NCBI RefSeq assembly: GCF_001440415.1
Contig: NZ_LLYA01000160.1
Coordinates: 25,413-89,412 of the forward strand
Reading direction: 5' to 3'
Source of the DNA: Bradyrhizobium retamae
Lineage (GTDB): Bacteria; Pseudomonadota; Alphaproteobacteria; Rhizobiales; Xanthobacteraceae
Length of the DNA: 64,000 bases
In this document: positions 36,603 to 44,152 of the stretch, piece after piece
How positions within the stretch are numbered: the first letter of the stretch is position 1
Layout of the letters: every line of letters begins with the position of its first letter
Notes under the pieces: model-generated
Database searches by the model: none
Seen by the model: the letters and a program-made list of their open reading frames with translations, nothing else
What the model was told of the DNA's origin: nothing
Position numbers and translations under genes: made by a program

Positions 36603-37379
36603 ATGTTCAAGGTCCGCGTCATTCCCTGTCTCGACGTCAAGGACGGCCGCGTGGTCAAGGGCGTCAATTTCGTCGACCTGCGCGACGCGGGCGATCCTGT
36701 CGAGGCGGCGGTTGCATATGACGCGGCCGGTGCCGACGAATTGTGCTTCCTCGACATCACCGCCACCCACGAAAACCGCGGCACCATGCTGGATGTTGTC
36801 CGGCGCACGGCGGAAGCCTGTTTCATGCCGCTGACGGTCGGCGGCGGGGTGCGCACCATCGAGGATATCAAGACGCTGCTGCGCTTCGGCGCCGACAAGG
36901 TCTCGATCAATTCGGCCGCCGTCTCCAAGCGTGAATTCGTCAAGCAGGCGGCGGAAAAATTCGGCGAGCAGTGCATCGTGGTCGCGATCGACGCCAAGCG
37001 GGTCAAGCGCGGCGGCGGCTCGGACCGCTGGGAGATTTTTACCCATGGCGGGCGCAACTCCACCGGGATCGACGCCATCGAATACGCGCAGGAAGTTGTC
37101 TCGCTCGGCGCCGGCGAGATCCTGTTGACCTCGATGGATCGCGACGGCACCCGCCAAGGCTTCGACCTGCCGCTGACGCAGGCCATCGCCGACAGTGTTC
37201 CCGTACCGGTCATCGCCTCCGGCGGCGTCGGCAATCTCGACCACCTCGTCGACGGCATCCGCCAGGGCCACGCCACCGCGGTGCTGGCGGCCTCGATATT
37301 CCACTTCGGCGAATTTACCATACGCCAAGCCAAGGAGCATATGGTGCGCGCCGGGCTGCCGATGCGGCTCGATCCCTGA
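36603..37379 (+). CDS. hisF: Imidazole glycerol phosphate synthase, cyclase subunit
   Basis: This 258-residue barrel enzyme joins ammonia from HisH with PRFAR to make imidazole glycerol phosphate and AICAR. Catalytic Asp residues are in IPCLDVKDGRVVKG and LLTSMDRDGTRQGFD. The RVKRGGG loop and IASGGVGNLDHL phosphate site are complete. A short hairpin-containing spacer of 82 bases separates it from hisE. Confidence 0.97.
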   Translation: MFKVRVIPCLDVKDGRVVKGVNFVDLRDAGDPVEAAVAYDAAGADELCFLDITATHENRGTMLDVVRRTAEACFMPLTVGGGVRTIEDIKTLLRFGADKVSINSAAVSKREFVKQAAEKFGEQCIVVAIDAKRVKRGGGSDRWEIFTHGGRNSTGIDAIEYAQEVVSLGAGEILLTSMDRDGTRQGFDLPLTQAIADSVPVPVIASGGVGNLDHLVDGIRQGHATAVLAASIFHFGEFTIRQAKEHMVRAGLPMRLDP

Positions 37380-37461
37380 CGACTCCCTGTCACAAAAGTG
37401 CTAAGTCCATCCCGGGACGGCGACCCGGCCTTTGGTCGGGCGCGAGCGTTGAGTTCGGTTG

Positions 37462-37785
37462 ATGTCGCGTTTCACGATCCATGATCTGGCCGCCACCATC
37501 GATGCACGGGCCGCATCGGGAGGAGAGGCGTCCTACACCCGCAAATTGCTCGACAGGGGGGCGGAGCACTGCGCCAAGAAGCTGGGCGAGGAAGCGGTCG
37601 AGACCGTGATCGCGGCGGTCGAGAACGACCGCAGCCACCTGATTGCCGAAAGCGCTGACCTGCTGTTTCATCTGCTGGTGTTGTTGAAGTCGCGGGGCGT
37701 GAAGCTGGAGGAGGTCGAAGCCGCGCTGGCGCAGCGGACATCGATGTCCGGGCTTGAGGAGAAGGCGTCGCGCAAGCGCGACTAG
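37462..37785 (+). CDS. hisE: Phosphoribosyl-ATP pyrophosphatase
   Basis: This 107-residue all-alpha pyrophosphatase carries out the second step of histidine synthesis. The metal-binding signature KKLGEEAVETVIAAVEND is followed by AESADLLFHLLVLLKSRG. ATG at 37462 is chosen over the TTG directly before it. coaA begins 15 bases downstream, so pantothenate kinase may be transcribed with the histidine genes. Confidence 0.95.
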   Translation: MSRFTIHDLAATIDARAASGGEASYTRKLLDRGAEHCAKKLGEEAVETVIAAVENDRSHLIAESADLLFHLLVLLKSRGVKLEEVEAALAQRTSMSGLEEKASRKRD

Positions 37786-37800
37786 CCGAGAGGGCAGCTC

Positions 37801-38757
37801 ATGGATATCCGCACCCCGGAACAGCAATACAATCCCTACCGTATCTTCACGCGCGAACAGTGGGCACGGTTGCGCGACGACACGCCGATGACGCTGGAGC
37901 CGGGCGAATTCGAGCGGCTGCGCTCGATGCATGACCGCCTTGACCTGCAGGAGGTCGAGGACATCTACCTGCCGCTATCGCGACTGTTGTCGATCTATGT
38001 CGATGCGACCGATCGGCTCTATCGGGCGCAGCGCCAGTTCCTCGGTATCCGCGATCGCAAGGTGCCCTACATCATCGGAGTCGCCGGGTCGGTCGCGGTC
38101 GGCAAATCGACCACTGCGCGTGTGCTGCAGGCGCTGCTGGCGCGCTGGTCGCCCCGTCCAAAGGTCGACCTGGTGACGACCGACGGCTTCCTGTATCCCA
38201 ATGCCGTGCTCGAGCGGCAGGGGCTGATGCAGAAGAAGGGCTTTCCCGAGAGCTACGATCTGCCGATGCTGCTGGCGTTTCTTTCCGACATCAAAGCCGG
38301 CCGCCGGCCGGTGCGCGCGCCGGTCTACTCGCATCTGGTCTACGACATCGTGCCGAACGAGTGGATCGAGGTCGACCTTCCCGACATCCTGATCGTCGAG
38401 GGCGTCAACGTGCTGCAGACCGGCCGACTGCCGCGCGACGGCAAGGCGGTGCCCGTGGTGTCCGACTTCTTCGATTTCTCCGTGTATATCGACGCCGAGG
38501 AGCCGGTGCTGCGCGAATGGTATGTGCGGCGCTTCCTCGCGCTCAGGGACACCGCGTTCCACGATCCCAAATCGTACTTCCATCGATACGCGGTGCTCTC
38601 CGACGAGGAGGCGACCGCGACCGCGATCGCGATCTGGGAGCGCACCAACCTCGCCAATCTCGAGGACAATATTTTGCCGACCCGTCCGCGCGCGACGCTG
38701 ATCCTGAAAAAACGCGCCGATCATCTCGTGGAGACGGTGGCGCTGCGGCGGCTGTAG
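37801..38757 (+). CDS. coaA: Pantothenate kinase, type I
   Basis: This 318-residue P-loop kinase catalyses the first step of coenzyme A synthesis. The P-loop is GVAGSVAVGKSTTARVL (about residue 95). TTDGFLYPNAVLE, GFPESYD and YSHLVYDIVPNE are substrate-site blocks of the bacterial CoaA family. Feedback inhibition by CoA is a family property. A palindromic repeat follows it immediately. Confidence 0.97.
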   Translation: MDIRTPEQQYNPYRIFTREQWARLRDDTPMTLEPGEFERLRSMHDRLDLQEVEDIYLPLSRLLSIYVDATDRLYRAQRQFLGIRDRKVPYIIGVAGSVAVGKSTTARVLQALLARWSPRPKVDLVTTDGFLYPNAVLERQGLMQKKGFPESYDLPMLLAFLSDIKAGRRPVRAPVYSHLVYDIVPNEWIEVDLPDILIVEGVNVLQTGRLPRDGKAVPVVSDFFDFSVYIDAEEPVLREWYVRRFLALRDTAFHDPKSYFHRYAVLSDEEATATAIAIWERTNLANLEDNILPTRPRATLILKKRADHLVETVALRRL

Positions 38758-38760
38758 TGT

Positions 38761-38848
38761 CGTAGGGTGGGCAAAAGCGCGCTGCGCCGTGCCCACCATG
38801 CTATCCCCGACTGCTGAATGGTGGGCACGCTTCGCTTTGCCACCCTAC
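38761..38848. repeat. Palindromic repeat after coaA
   Basis: The arms GTAGGGTGGGCAAAAGCG and CGCTTTGCCACCCTAC, with inner GTGCCCACCAT / ATGGTGGGCAC, form an almost perfect palindrome of the family seen at 4246, 16293 and 18001. It stands between convergent genes, where a bidirectional terminator would be useful. Confidence 0.75.
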
Positions 38849-38864
38849 AAGTTCTGTTTCGACC

Positions 38865-41099
38865 TCACGCCGCAATGTGCTGTGACGCGATCAGCCCGGC
38901 GAGCGCCTCGGCGAGTTTTTCGCGGTCGAGCGGCTTGATCAAGAATCCGTCCATGCCGGCTTCGAAGCAGGCGTAGCGATCTTCCACCAGCGTGTTGGCG
39001 GTGAGCGCGAGGATCGGCGTCCGGCTACCCGGCTCGCCGGATTCGAGGATACGAATCCGCTTGGTCGTCTCGATGCCGTTGAGCTGCGGCATCTGGATGT
39101 CCATCAGGACTAGATCGTAGGGGCTGCCCGCGGATTTCGCCGAGAGCCAGGACTCCAGCGCCTCGGGGCCGTCGGTGGTGATGACGGCGTGATGGCCGAG
39201 CCGGCCGAGCAGCGATCGGATCAACAGCGCATTGATCTGGTTGTCCTCGGCGACCAGGATCGACAGACCCTTGGCCGATGGCGCGGCCGTCGTCTCGCTC
39301 GGGTCGATGGCCGGATCCAGGCTCGGCGCGGCCACTTCCGGCGCGGCCGTCATGCGCGCCGCGAGCGAGGCCGCGCGCAGCGGTTTGACCAGATAGCCGG
39401 TGAGGGCGGACGTGGCGGATGGTTGCATTTCGTGCCGCGTCGCCGGCGTAAACATCACGATGCGCTGGGTGGCATGAAGGCGCGCGGCTTCGCCGAGCCG
39501 TTCGATTTCGGCGAGCCCCAGCGCGTGATCGATCAGCACGGCGTGCCAGGCGCGCTCGGGCAGCAGGGCCTCTGCGACGTTGGCGTCTGATACCATGCAG
39601 GTCTGCCCGCCCCAGCGCTGCAGCCGCCGCGCGGTCAGCGAGGCCTCGATGCTCGCGGGCGACACCAGCATAATCGAGTGGCCAGAAAGATCCGGCGCCG
39701 CAAAGGAGATTTGTTCGCCGCCCGCGGCGGCAAGGGGGAGCGACACTTCGAATGTCGAACCCGTGCCCGGCGTGCTTTCCAGCGCGATGCGGCCGCCCAT
39801 GCGCTTGACGATACGGTCGGAGATGCTCAAGCCGAGACCGGTGCCGCCGTAGCTGCGGGCGATCTTGTCGTCGGCCTGCTCGAACTCGCGAAAGATCCGC
39901 TCGCGTGCGTCGGGGGCAATGCCGATGCCGGTATCGCGCACCAGGAAACTGATTTCATTGGGCCAGATGCCGGGCTCCACGATCAGGGCGACACCGCCGG
40001 TGGAGGTGAATTTTATCGCATTGCCGGCGAGATTGAGCAGCACCTGCCTCAAGCGAGCTGCATCGCCGATCACGTGCGTCGGCAGCCGCTCGTCGACATA
40101 GGCGGCCACCTCGATCTTCTTGGCCTCCGCGCGTGGCGCGAGCAATTCGGTGATGTCCTCGATCAGGCCCGACAAGGCGAACGGACGATGTTCGAGGTCG
40201 ATCTTGCCGGCCTCGATCTTGGAATAATCCAGCAGTTCCTCGATCAGCGAGAGCAGCGCGTCGCCGGAGGTCTTCACCGCCTTGACATAGGTCGCCTGTT
40301 CCGGCGTCAGCGGCGTATCCATCAACAGGCCGCTCATGCCGATGATGCCGTTGAGCGGCGTGCGGATCTCGTGACTCGCCATCGCGAGGAAGCGCGACTT
40401 GGCGCGGCTTGCCGCGTCCGCCTGGTCGCGGGCCTCGGTCAGCGCGCGTTCGCTCTCGGTGCGATCGGTAACGTCGCGGCCGACGCTTTGCATTTCCGCT
40501 CGCTCTCCGGCGTCGTTGCGGACGAACCCTTCGCGCCATGCGATCCAGCGCGGGCCCAGCGGTCCCTCGATCCGCTGGTCGTGAACGCGGGTGCCGCCCG
40601 GTTCGAGCGCGGTGTCGCCCTGCTCGAGAACGGTAAACGCGAAGCGGCTGCCGATCAGTGCGTCGCGCGGCATTTGCGCCAGCTCGCAATAGGCGTCGTT
40701 GGCGTAGGTGATGCGACCCTCGCCGTCGCGCAGAACGATCAGATCGCCCTGCGATTCGAACAGCCGGCGGGTACGTTGCTCGGCCTCCTGCAATTCCCAG
40801 TTCCGGTCGGCCAACGCTTCATTATGCAGCGCGACCTTGCGCATCTTCTTGCGCAGCAGGCGAAGCCGGACGCTGAAGGTGGCGAGCGCGACGCAGGCGA
40901 TCGCGAACAGGAAGGCGGCGCCGATCGCAAAAGAGTGCGGGTCATAGCCGGAGTTTTCCGCCTTGGCTCCGGCGATGAAGCCAAAGGCTCCGCCGAACAC
41001 GACCGAGAAGATCATGAAGGAGCGCAGCGCGAAGGTAAGCCAGGGATGACGGCGGCCGAAGCGACGAAAGCGAAGTTTGATCCGGAAAGTCCGTCCCAT
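38865..41099 (-). CDS. Hybrid sensor histidine kinase (PAS-HisKA-HATPase-REC)
   Basis: This 744-residue membrane kinase has two N-terminal helices (about 25-47 and 58-80), a coiled segment and a PAS domain (about 110-225, ITYANDAYCELAQM). HisKA follows with the phospho-acceptor His in MASHEIRTPLNGIIGM, then HATPase with the G boxes DTGIGIAP and GGTGLGLSISDRIV. A degenerate receiver-like domain comes next, and a full C-terminal receiver with LVAEDNQINA, the Asp in LVLMDIQMPQLNG and IKPLDRE. No Hpt domain is present, so phosphate must pass to a separate protein. The signal is unknown. Confidence 0.92.
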   Translation of the reverse strand: MGRTFRIKLRFRRFGRRHPWLTFALRSFMIFSVVFGGAFGFIAGAKAENSGYDPHSFAIGAAFLFAIACVALATFSVRLRLLRKKMRKVALHNEALADRNWELQEAEQRTRRLFESQGDLIVLRDGEGRITYANDAYCELAQMPRDALIGSRFAFTVLEQGDTALEPGGTRVHDQRIEGPLGPRWIAWREGFVRNDAGERAEMQSVGRDVTDRTESERALTEARDQADAASRAKSRFLAMASHEIRTPLNGIIGMSGLLMDTPLTPEQATYVKAVKTSGDALLSLIEELLDYSKIEAGKIDLEHRPFALSGLIEDITELLAPRAEAKKIEVAAYVDERLPTHVIGDAARLRQVLLNLAGNAIKFTSTGGVALIVEPGIWPNEISFLVRDTGIGIAPDARERIFREFEQADDKIARSYGGTGLGLSISDRIVKRMGGRIALESTPGTGSTFEVSLPLAAAGGEQISFAAPDLSGHSIMLVSPASIEASLTARRLQRWGGQTCMVSDANVAEALLPERAWHAVLIDHALGLAEIERLGEAARLHATQRIVMFTPATRHEMQPSATSALTGYLVKPLRAASLAARMTAAPEVAAPSLDPAIDPSETTAAPSAKGLSILVAEDNQINALLIRSLLGRLGHHAVITTDGPEALESWLSAKSAGSPYDLVLMDIQMPQLNGIETTKRIRILESGEPGSRTPILALTANTLVEDRYACFEAGMDGFLIKPLDREKLAEALAGLIASQHIAA

Positions 41100-41248
41100 C
41101 GCCAATGACCCTAAGCTTGCTGCTTGAATTGAACCGGCCTGCTTCGCCGCCTCTCGCGGAGAGACGATGCGCCGCCGATGTTGCAAAGTGCTTGAGGCTC
41201 CCAGCGCATGACGGCCGCGATGAGAACAGAGTGAATGAAATGTTAACC

Positions 41249-41318
41249 GAGCATGGTCCGGACCCGGAGGGCCGCGTTCGCGCAAAGTGGGAACCGGATT
41301 TCCGAAAAGACCATGCTC
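41249..41318. repeat. Rhizobial intergenic palindrome (GAGCATGGTC family)
   Basis: GAGCATGGTCCGGA and TTTCCGAAAAGACCATGCTC form the arms around AAAGTGGGAACCGGA. This sequence family is widespread between rhizobial genes. It lies between the sensor kinase gene and the exported protein gene. Confidence 0.7.
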
Positions 41319-41323
41319 CAAAC

Positions 41324-41791
41324 CTAGAGCGACGCCGCTTCGATGCGGTGGCGCTCGCCACGAGCGCCGACGATCAGGGCGGCGGCATCGAGCAGCGAAA
41401 AGCTCTTCGAGGACACGAAGATGCGGTGCTCGGCCGGTCCATCCCTGGAAAGATAGATCACGGGATCGGAGCCTGAGGGATTGCGGGAGATCGCAACCAG
41501 AAGCGGCGGCGCACTGCTCGCGCAGGCGCCGTCTTCGGCCGTGTCGATATCGTCGATCACGGTGAAGTCGGCCGCCTCCGCATTGTCGGAAATCTGGACC
41601 CGCACCGTCGCGCGGCCGGGATCGCTGGTGAAGCTGACGTGCCGGTGCGCCTGCCAGGCGAGCGCGGCGATCTGGACGGAGGTGCCTGATAGTTCGATGC
41701 AGGGCCGCGGACCGGCCAAAAACTCGCCGCGCGCGAACAGGGCGACAATTGCCAGCGGAATCACCGAGGCCAGAATCTTCAAACGCAACAT
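41324..41791 (-). CDS. Exported protein of unknown function
   Basis: This 155-residue protein has an N-terminal hydrophobic helix (LKILASVIPLAIVALFARG) that looks like a signal peptide or anchor. The rest is a small beta-rich domain with CIELSGTSVQIAALAWQAHRHV and VIYLSRDGPAEHRIFVSS. I do not recognise the family. It lies 224 bases upstream of the hybrid kinase gene on the same strand, so a functional link is possible but unsupported. Confidence 0.6.
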   Translation of the reverse strand: MLRLKILASVIPLAIVALFARGEFLAGPRPCIELSGTSVQIAALAWQAHRHVSFTSDPGRATVRVQISDNAEAADFTVIDDIDTAEDGACASSAPPLLVAISRNPSGSDPVIYLSRDGPAEHRIFVSSKSFSLLDAAALIVGARGERHRIEAASL

Positions 41792-41959
41792 GACACGCTA
41801 CTCGCTCACCACAAGTCCGCGAAACGGGACGGATGGTTGGCAGAGCGTAAAGGAAACTAGTTACCGCCGCGTTGACGTGGGTTGTTTTCTGTGGCGGCGG
41901 CCTCCGTGAGGCGAGGGGATTTCGTGCGCCAGCGGTGACTATGTGCGCCGTACACACCA

Positions 41960-42129
41960 CTGTCGTCCCCCGCCGCCGGGTCTCGGCTTCGGCGAGCCGA
42001 TGACAGGCTCCAGCGGGGGATCCAGTACGCCGCGGCTTCTCGGTTCTATCACAGGCGTCTCTGGGATACTGGATCGTCCGCCTGAGCCTGTCATCGGGCG
42101 CGCATTCGCGCGACCGTTGGCGGACGATG
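41960..42129. repeat. Large palindromic repeat with a hairpin module in each arm
   Basis: The arms TGTCGTCC and GGACGATGACA with inner CAGCGGGGGATCCAGTA / TACTGGATCGTCCGCCTG form a long palindrome. Each arm is interrupted by the hairpin module: left about 41969-42013 (GATGACAGGCTCC end), right 42084-42123 (GAGCCTGTCATCGGGC ... GACCGTTGGC). It is the clearest sign that the module enters this repeat class at a fixed place. Confidence 0.65.
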
Positions 42130-42505
42130 ACAACTGAATATGAGGCGGCATTCCCGCGACGCATCTCGCCCGAGGTTTGCTCTTCACTTCCCGCCCTCTC
42201 CATTCAAGGGCGCAGGGAAGACCGGGTGCTGGCTGCACCCGCGGTCTCGTGTGCCAATGCGCACAGCAAAAGCGCACACGAGCATACAGGTACAGCGGGA
42301 GCATCCCGGCCTTCCCTGCGCAATGGCTTTACGGCTTACTTCGAGCTCTCCCGGCGAACGGCTCTTTTGCCACCGTCGCCCCCCGAGAAGCTTCGCTTCT
42401 TAAGGACTTAATGCCAGCACCGCGACATCAGGACCACACGACTTCGCCGTACGCTTCAGGCATCTACGTCTTGCGCCGTCCGCGTCCATCGCATCTCACC
42501 GCAGG
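42130..42505. repeat. Noncoding repeat-like stretch with long inverted arms
   Basis: No gene is supported. The inverted arms GCGCAGGGAAGACCGGG (42210-42226) and CCCGGCCTTCCCTGCGC (42305-42321) pair around an 80-base loop. The overall sequence resembles long intergenic repeats common in Bradyrhizobium genomes. It runs straight into the transposase remnant. Confidence 0.5.
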
Positions 42506-42720
42506 CTCGCCATCGCCGAGCACCCCTTCGGCACGATCAAGTGCCGCGCCGGATACCGCCACTTCCTCGTTCGCGGCTTCGATAAGGTGCGCGGCGAATG
42601 GAGCCTGATGGCGCTCTGCTACAACTTCACCCGTGTCCTCAACATCCTCGGCTTCGAGCGCTTCGTTGCGTGCGTGGCCAAGGTGCTTCTGTCGCGCCAA
42701 TCGGCCTCTGGGCCAGTTAT
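42506..42720 (+). pseudogene. IS1182-type transposase remnant (C-terminal end only)
   Basis: About 70 codons without a usable start read EHPFGTIKCRAGYRHFLVRG, VRGEWSLMALCYNFTRVLNIL. This matches the conserved end of DDE transposases of the IS1182 group (the HPFGTIK and YN-x-R blocks). No catalytic core or terminal repeats remain. It converges with the extended 3' end of napC. Confidence 0.75.
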
Positions 42721-42808
42721 GGGTGGCCTCCAGCTCGCGCTACAGAGGTTTTTTGGCCTACTTCACGCCCGCCTCCGCTATCCGTCGATGGCAACAACCT
42801 TCGCTGGC

Positions 42809-43645
42809 TTAGTGCAGCATTCTTGCCCAGCCTCGGCGTGCCAATTGGTCGCAGACGTGCAATTGAAATTCCGCTTGTGCGCGCGGCAAATCAGTCGGCC
42901 GGCGCCGCTCAGCGATGACGAGCTTATCACGCAGGCTGTGCTCGGCCGCGCGTTCTTGTTCGGCTGCGGTGACGGCGAGGTACCGTGCAAGTTCGTCCCG
43001 CGGATTGCCGCGAAAACTCTGACGATCCCTCAACTCCGGTGGCGCTCGCCAGCCCGGCTCAATACCCGTCATGTCGGGCAATTCGTGCGCGATGCCTTTA
43101 TGGCAATCGATACAGGTCTTCTCGCCGGTGACGAGAAACTTGCCGTGGATGTCGGCAGCTCGCCGCGTCTGCTTGGTGAAATCCATGGCGACGGCCGAAT
43201 GGCAGTTGCGACATTCCAGGGAATCATTTGCCTTCAGTCTCGCCCATTCGTGCTTGGCGAGTTCGAGCCGGTGATCCAAAAACTTCTGCCTGGTGTCGAT
43301 GGTGCCGAAGATCTTGCCCCAGACCTCCTTCGAAGCCTGCATCTTGCGGGCGATCTTGTCGGTCCAGTTGTGCGGGACGTGGCAGTCGGGGCACGTCGCG
43401 CGGACTCCCGAGCGGTTCGAGAAATGCGGGGTGCCCTGCAATTCCTCGAACACGTTGGCGCGCATTTCGTGGCAGGAGGTGCAGAACTTCTCGGTGTTGG
43501 TGATTTCGAGCGCGGTGTTGAAGGCACCCCAAAACAACACGCCGCACACGAAGCCTCCGAGCGCAAGAAACCCGAGGCTCAAATGCGCGCTTGGGCGGCT
43601 GGCGATGCGCCAGAACCATATCAGCAGTTCCTTGATCCGCGGCAT
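42809..43645 (-). CDS. napC: Cytochrome c-type protein NapC
   Basis: This membrane-anchored tetraheme quinol dehydrogenase passes electrons to NapB and NapA. An N-terminal helix (about 22-44) is followed by four heme sites CTSCH, CPDCH, CRNCH and CIDCH. The encoded protein is 278 residues; the usual NapC ends about 10-20 residues after the HELPDM segment, at about 205-215. The last roughly 65 residues (from about FRGNPRDELARY) are not recognised and abut a transposase remnant, so the original 3' end may have been altered. Confidence 0.9.
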   Translation of the reverse strand: MPRIKELLIWFWRIASRPSAHLSLGFLALGGFVCGVLFWGAFNTALEITNTEKFCTSCHEMRANVFEELQGTPHFSNRSGVRATCPDCHVPHNWTDKIARKMQASKEVWGKIFGTIDTRQKFLDHRLELAKHEWARLKANDSLECRNCHSAVAMDFTKQTRRAADIHGKFLVTGEKTCIDCHKGIAHELPDMTGIEPGWRAPPELRDRQSFRGNPRDELARYLAVTAAEQERAAEHSLRDKLVIAERRRPTDLPRAQAEFQLHVCDQLARRGWARMLH

Positions 43646-43654
43646 CGACGGTTC

Positions 43655-44152
43655 TCACTTGTTCTCGGAACCGACGAGAAGCATATCCTTGAACGCGTTG
43701 GGAACGAGCGGCCGTGCATCTGTCTGCTGGACATGGCATGCCGTGCAGAAATATCGCCGCGGCGTGACGTCGGCGAGAACCTGTCCGTCGCGGTCCATGA
43801 AGTGGGTGACGCTGATCATCGGCGCACCCGAGCCTTCAGTATACTGTCGGCGGTGACAGTCTAGGCAACGATTGGTCTTGAGCGTGAGCTGATAGTTTTC
43901 GATGGAGTGCGGGATGATTGGCGGCTGCTCCGGATAGTTGCGCATCAGCCGCTTGTCATCGACGATCGGCCGCGCCAAGGGCGGTGTCCGCACATCTCCC
44001 ATCGGCGCTGCGGCTCCGGTAACCCGCGGCACGATCTGGGGCGCGTTCTGCGCGTAGATTGCACCGCAGACGAACACCAGCATGCCGCCGAGCAGCGCGC
44101 CCGCCAGCGGCAAGCGAAATCTCTTCAGACCGGGATGATCTTGACCGCGCAT
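43655..44152 (-). CDS. napB: Periplasmic nitrate reductase diheme subunit NapB
   Basis: This 165-residue periplasmic diheme cytochrome c takes electrons from NapC to NapA. The signal peptide is KRFRLPLAGALLGGMLVFV up to IYAQ, and the two heme sites are CLDCH and CTACH. ATG at 44152 lies 28 bases inside the 3' end of napA, giving a normal signal peptide; the frame is open much further upstream but only as antisense-type shadow of napA. napC follows 9 bases after the stop. Confidence 0.92.
   Translation of the reverse strand: MRGQDHPGLKRFRLPLAGALLGGMLVFVCGAIYAQNAPQIVPRVTGAAAPMGDVRTPPLARPIVDDKRLMRNYPEQPPIIPHSIENYQLTLKTNRCLDCHRRQYTEGSGAPMISVTHFMDRDGQVLADVTPRRYFCTACHVQQTDARPLVPNAFKDMLLVGSENK

Noticed and set aside
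41100..42203. N-terminal extension of the hybrid kinase by more than 360 codons
   Set aside because: It passes through a palindromic repeat and is antiparallel or out of frame with a separate exported-protein gene; the kinase starts normally at 41099.
42587..43864. 425-codon plus-strand open frame over napC
   Set aside because: It is antisense to napC, whose four CxxCH motifs are unambiguous; only the first part continues the transposase remnant.
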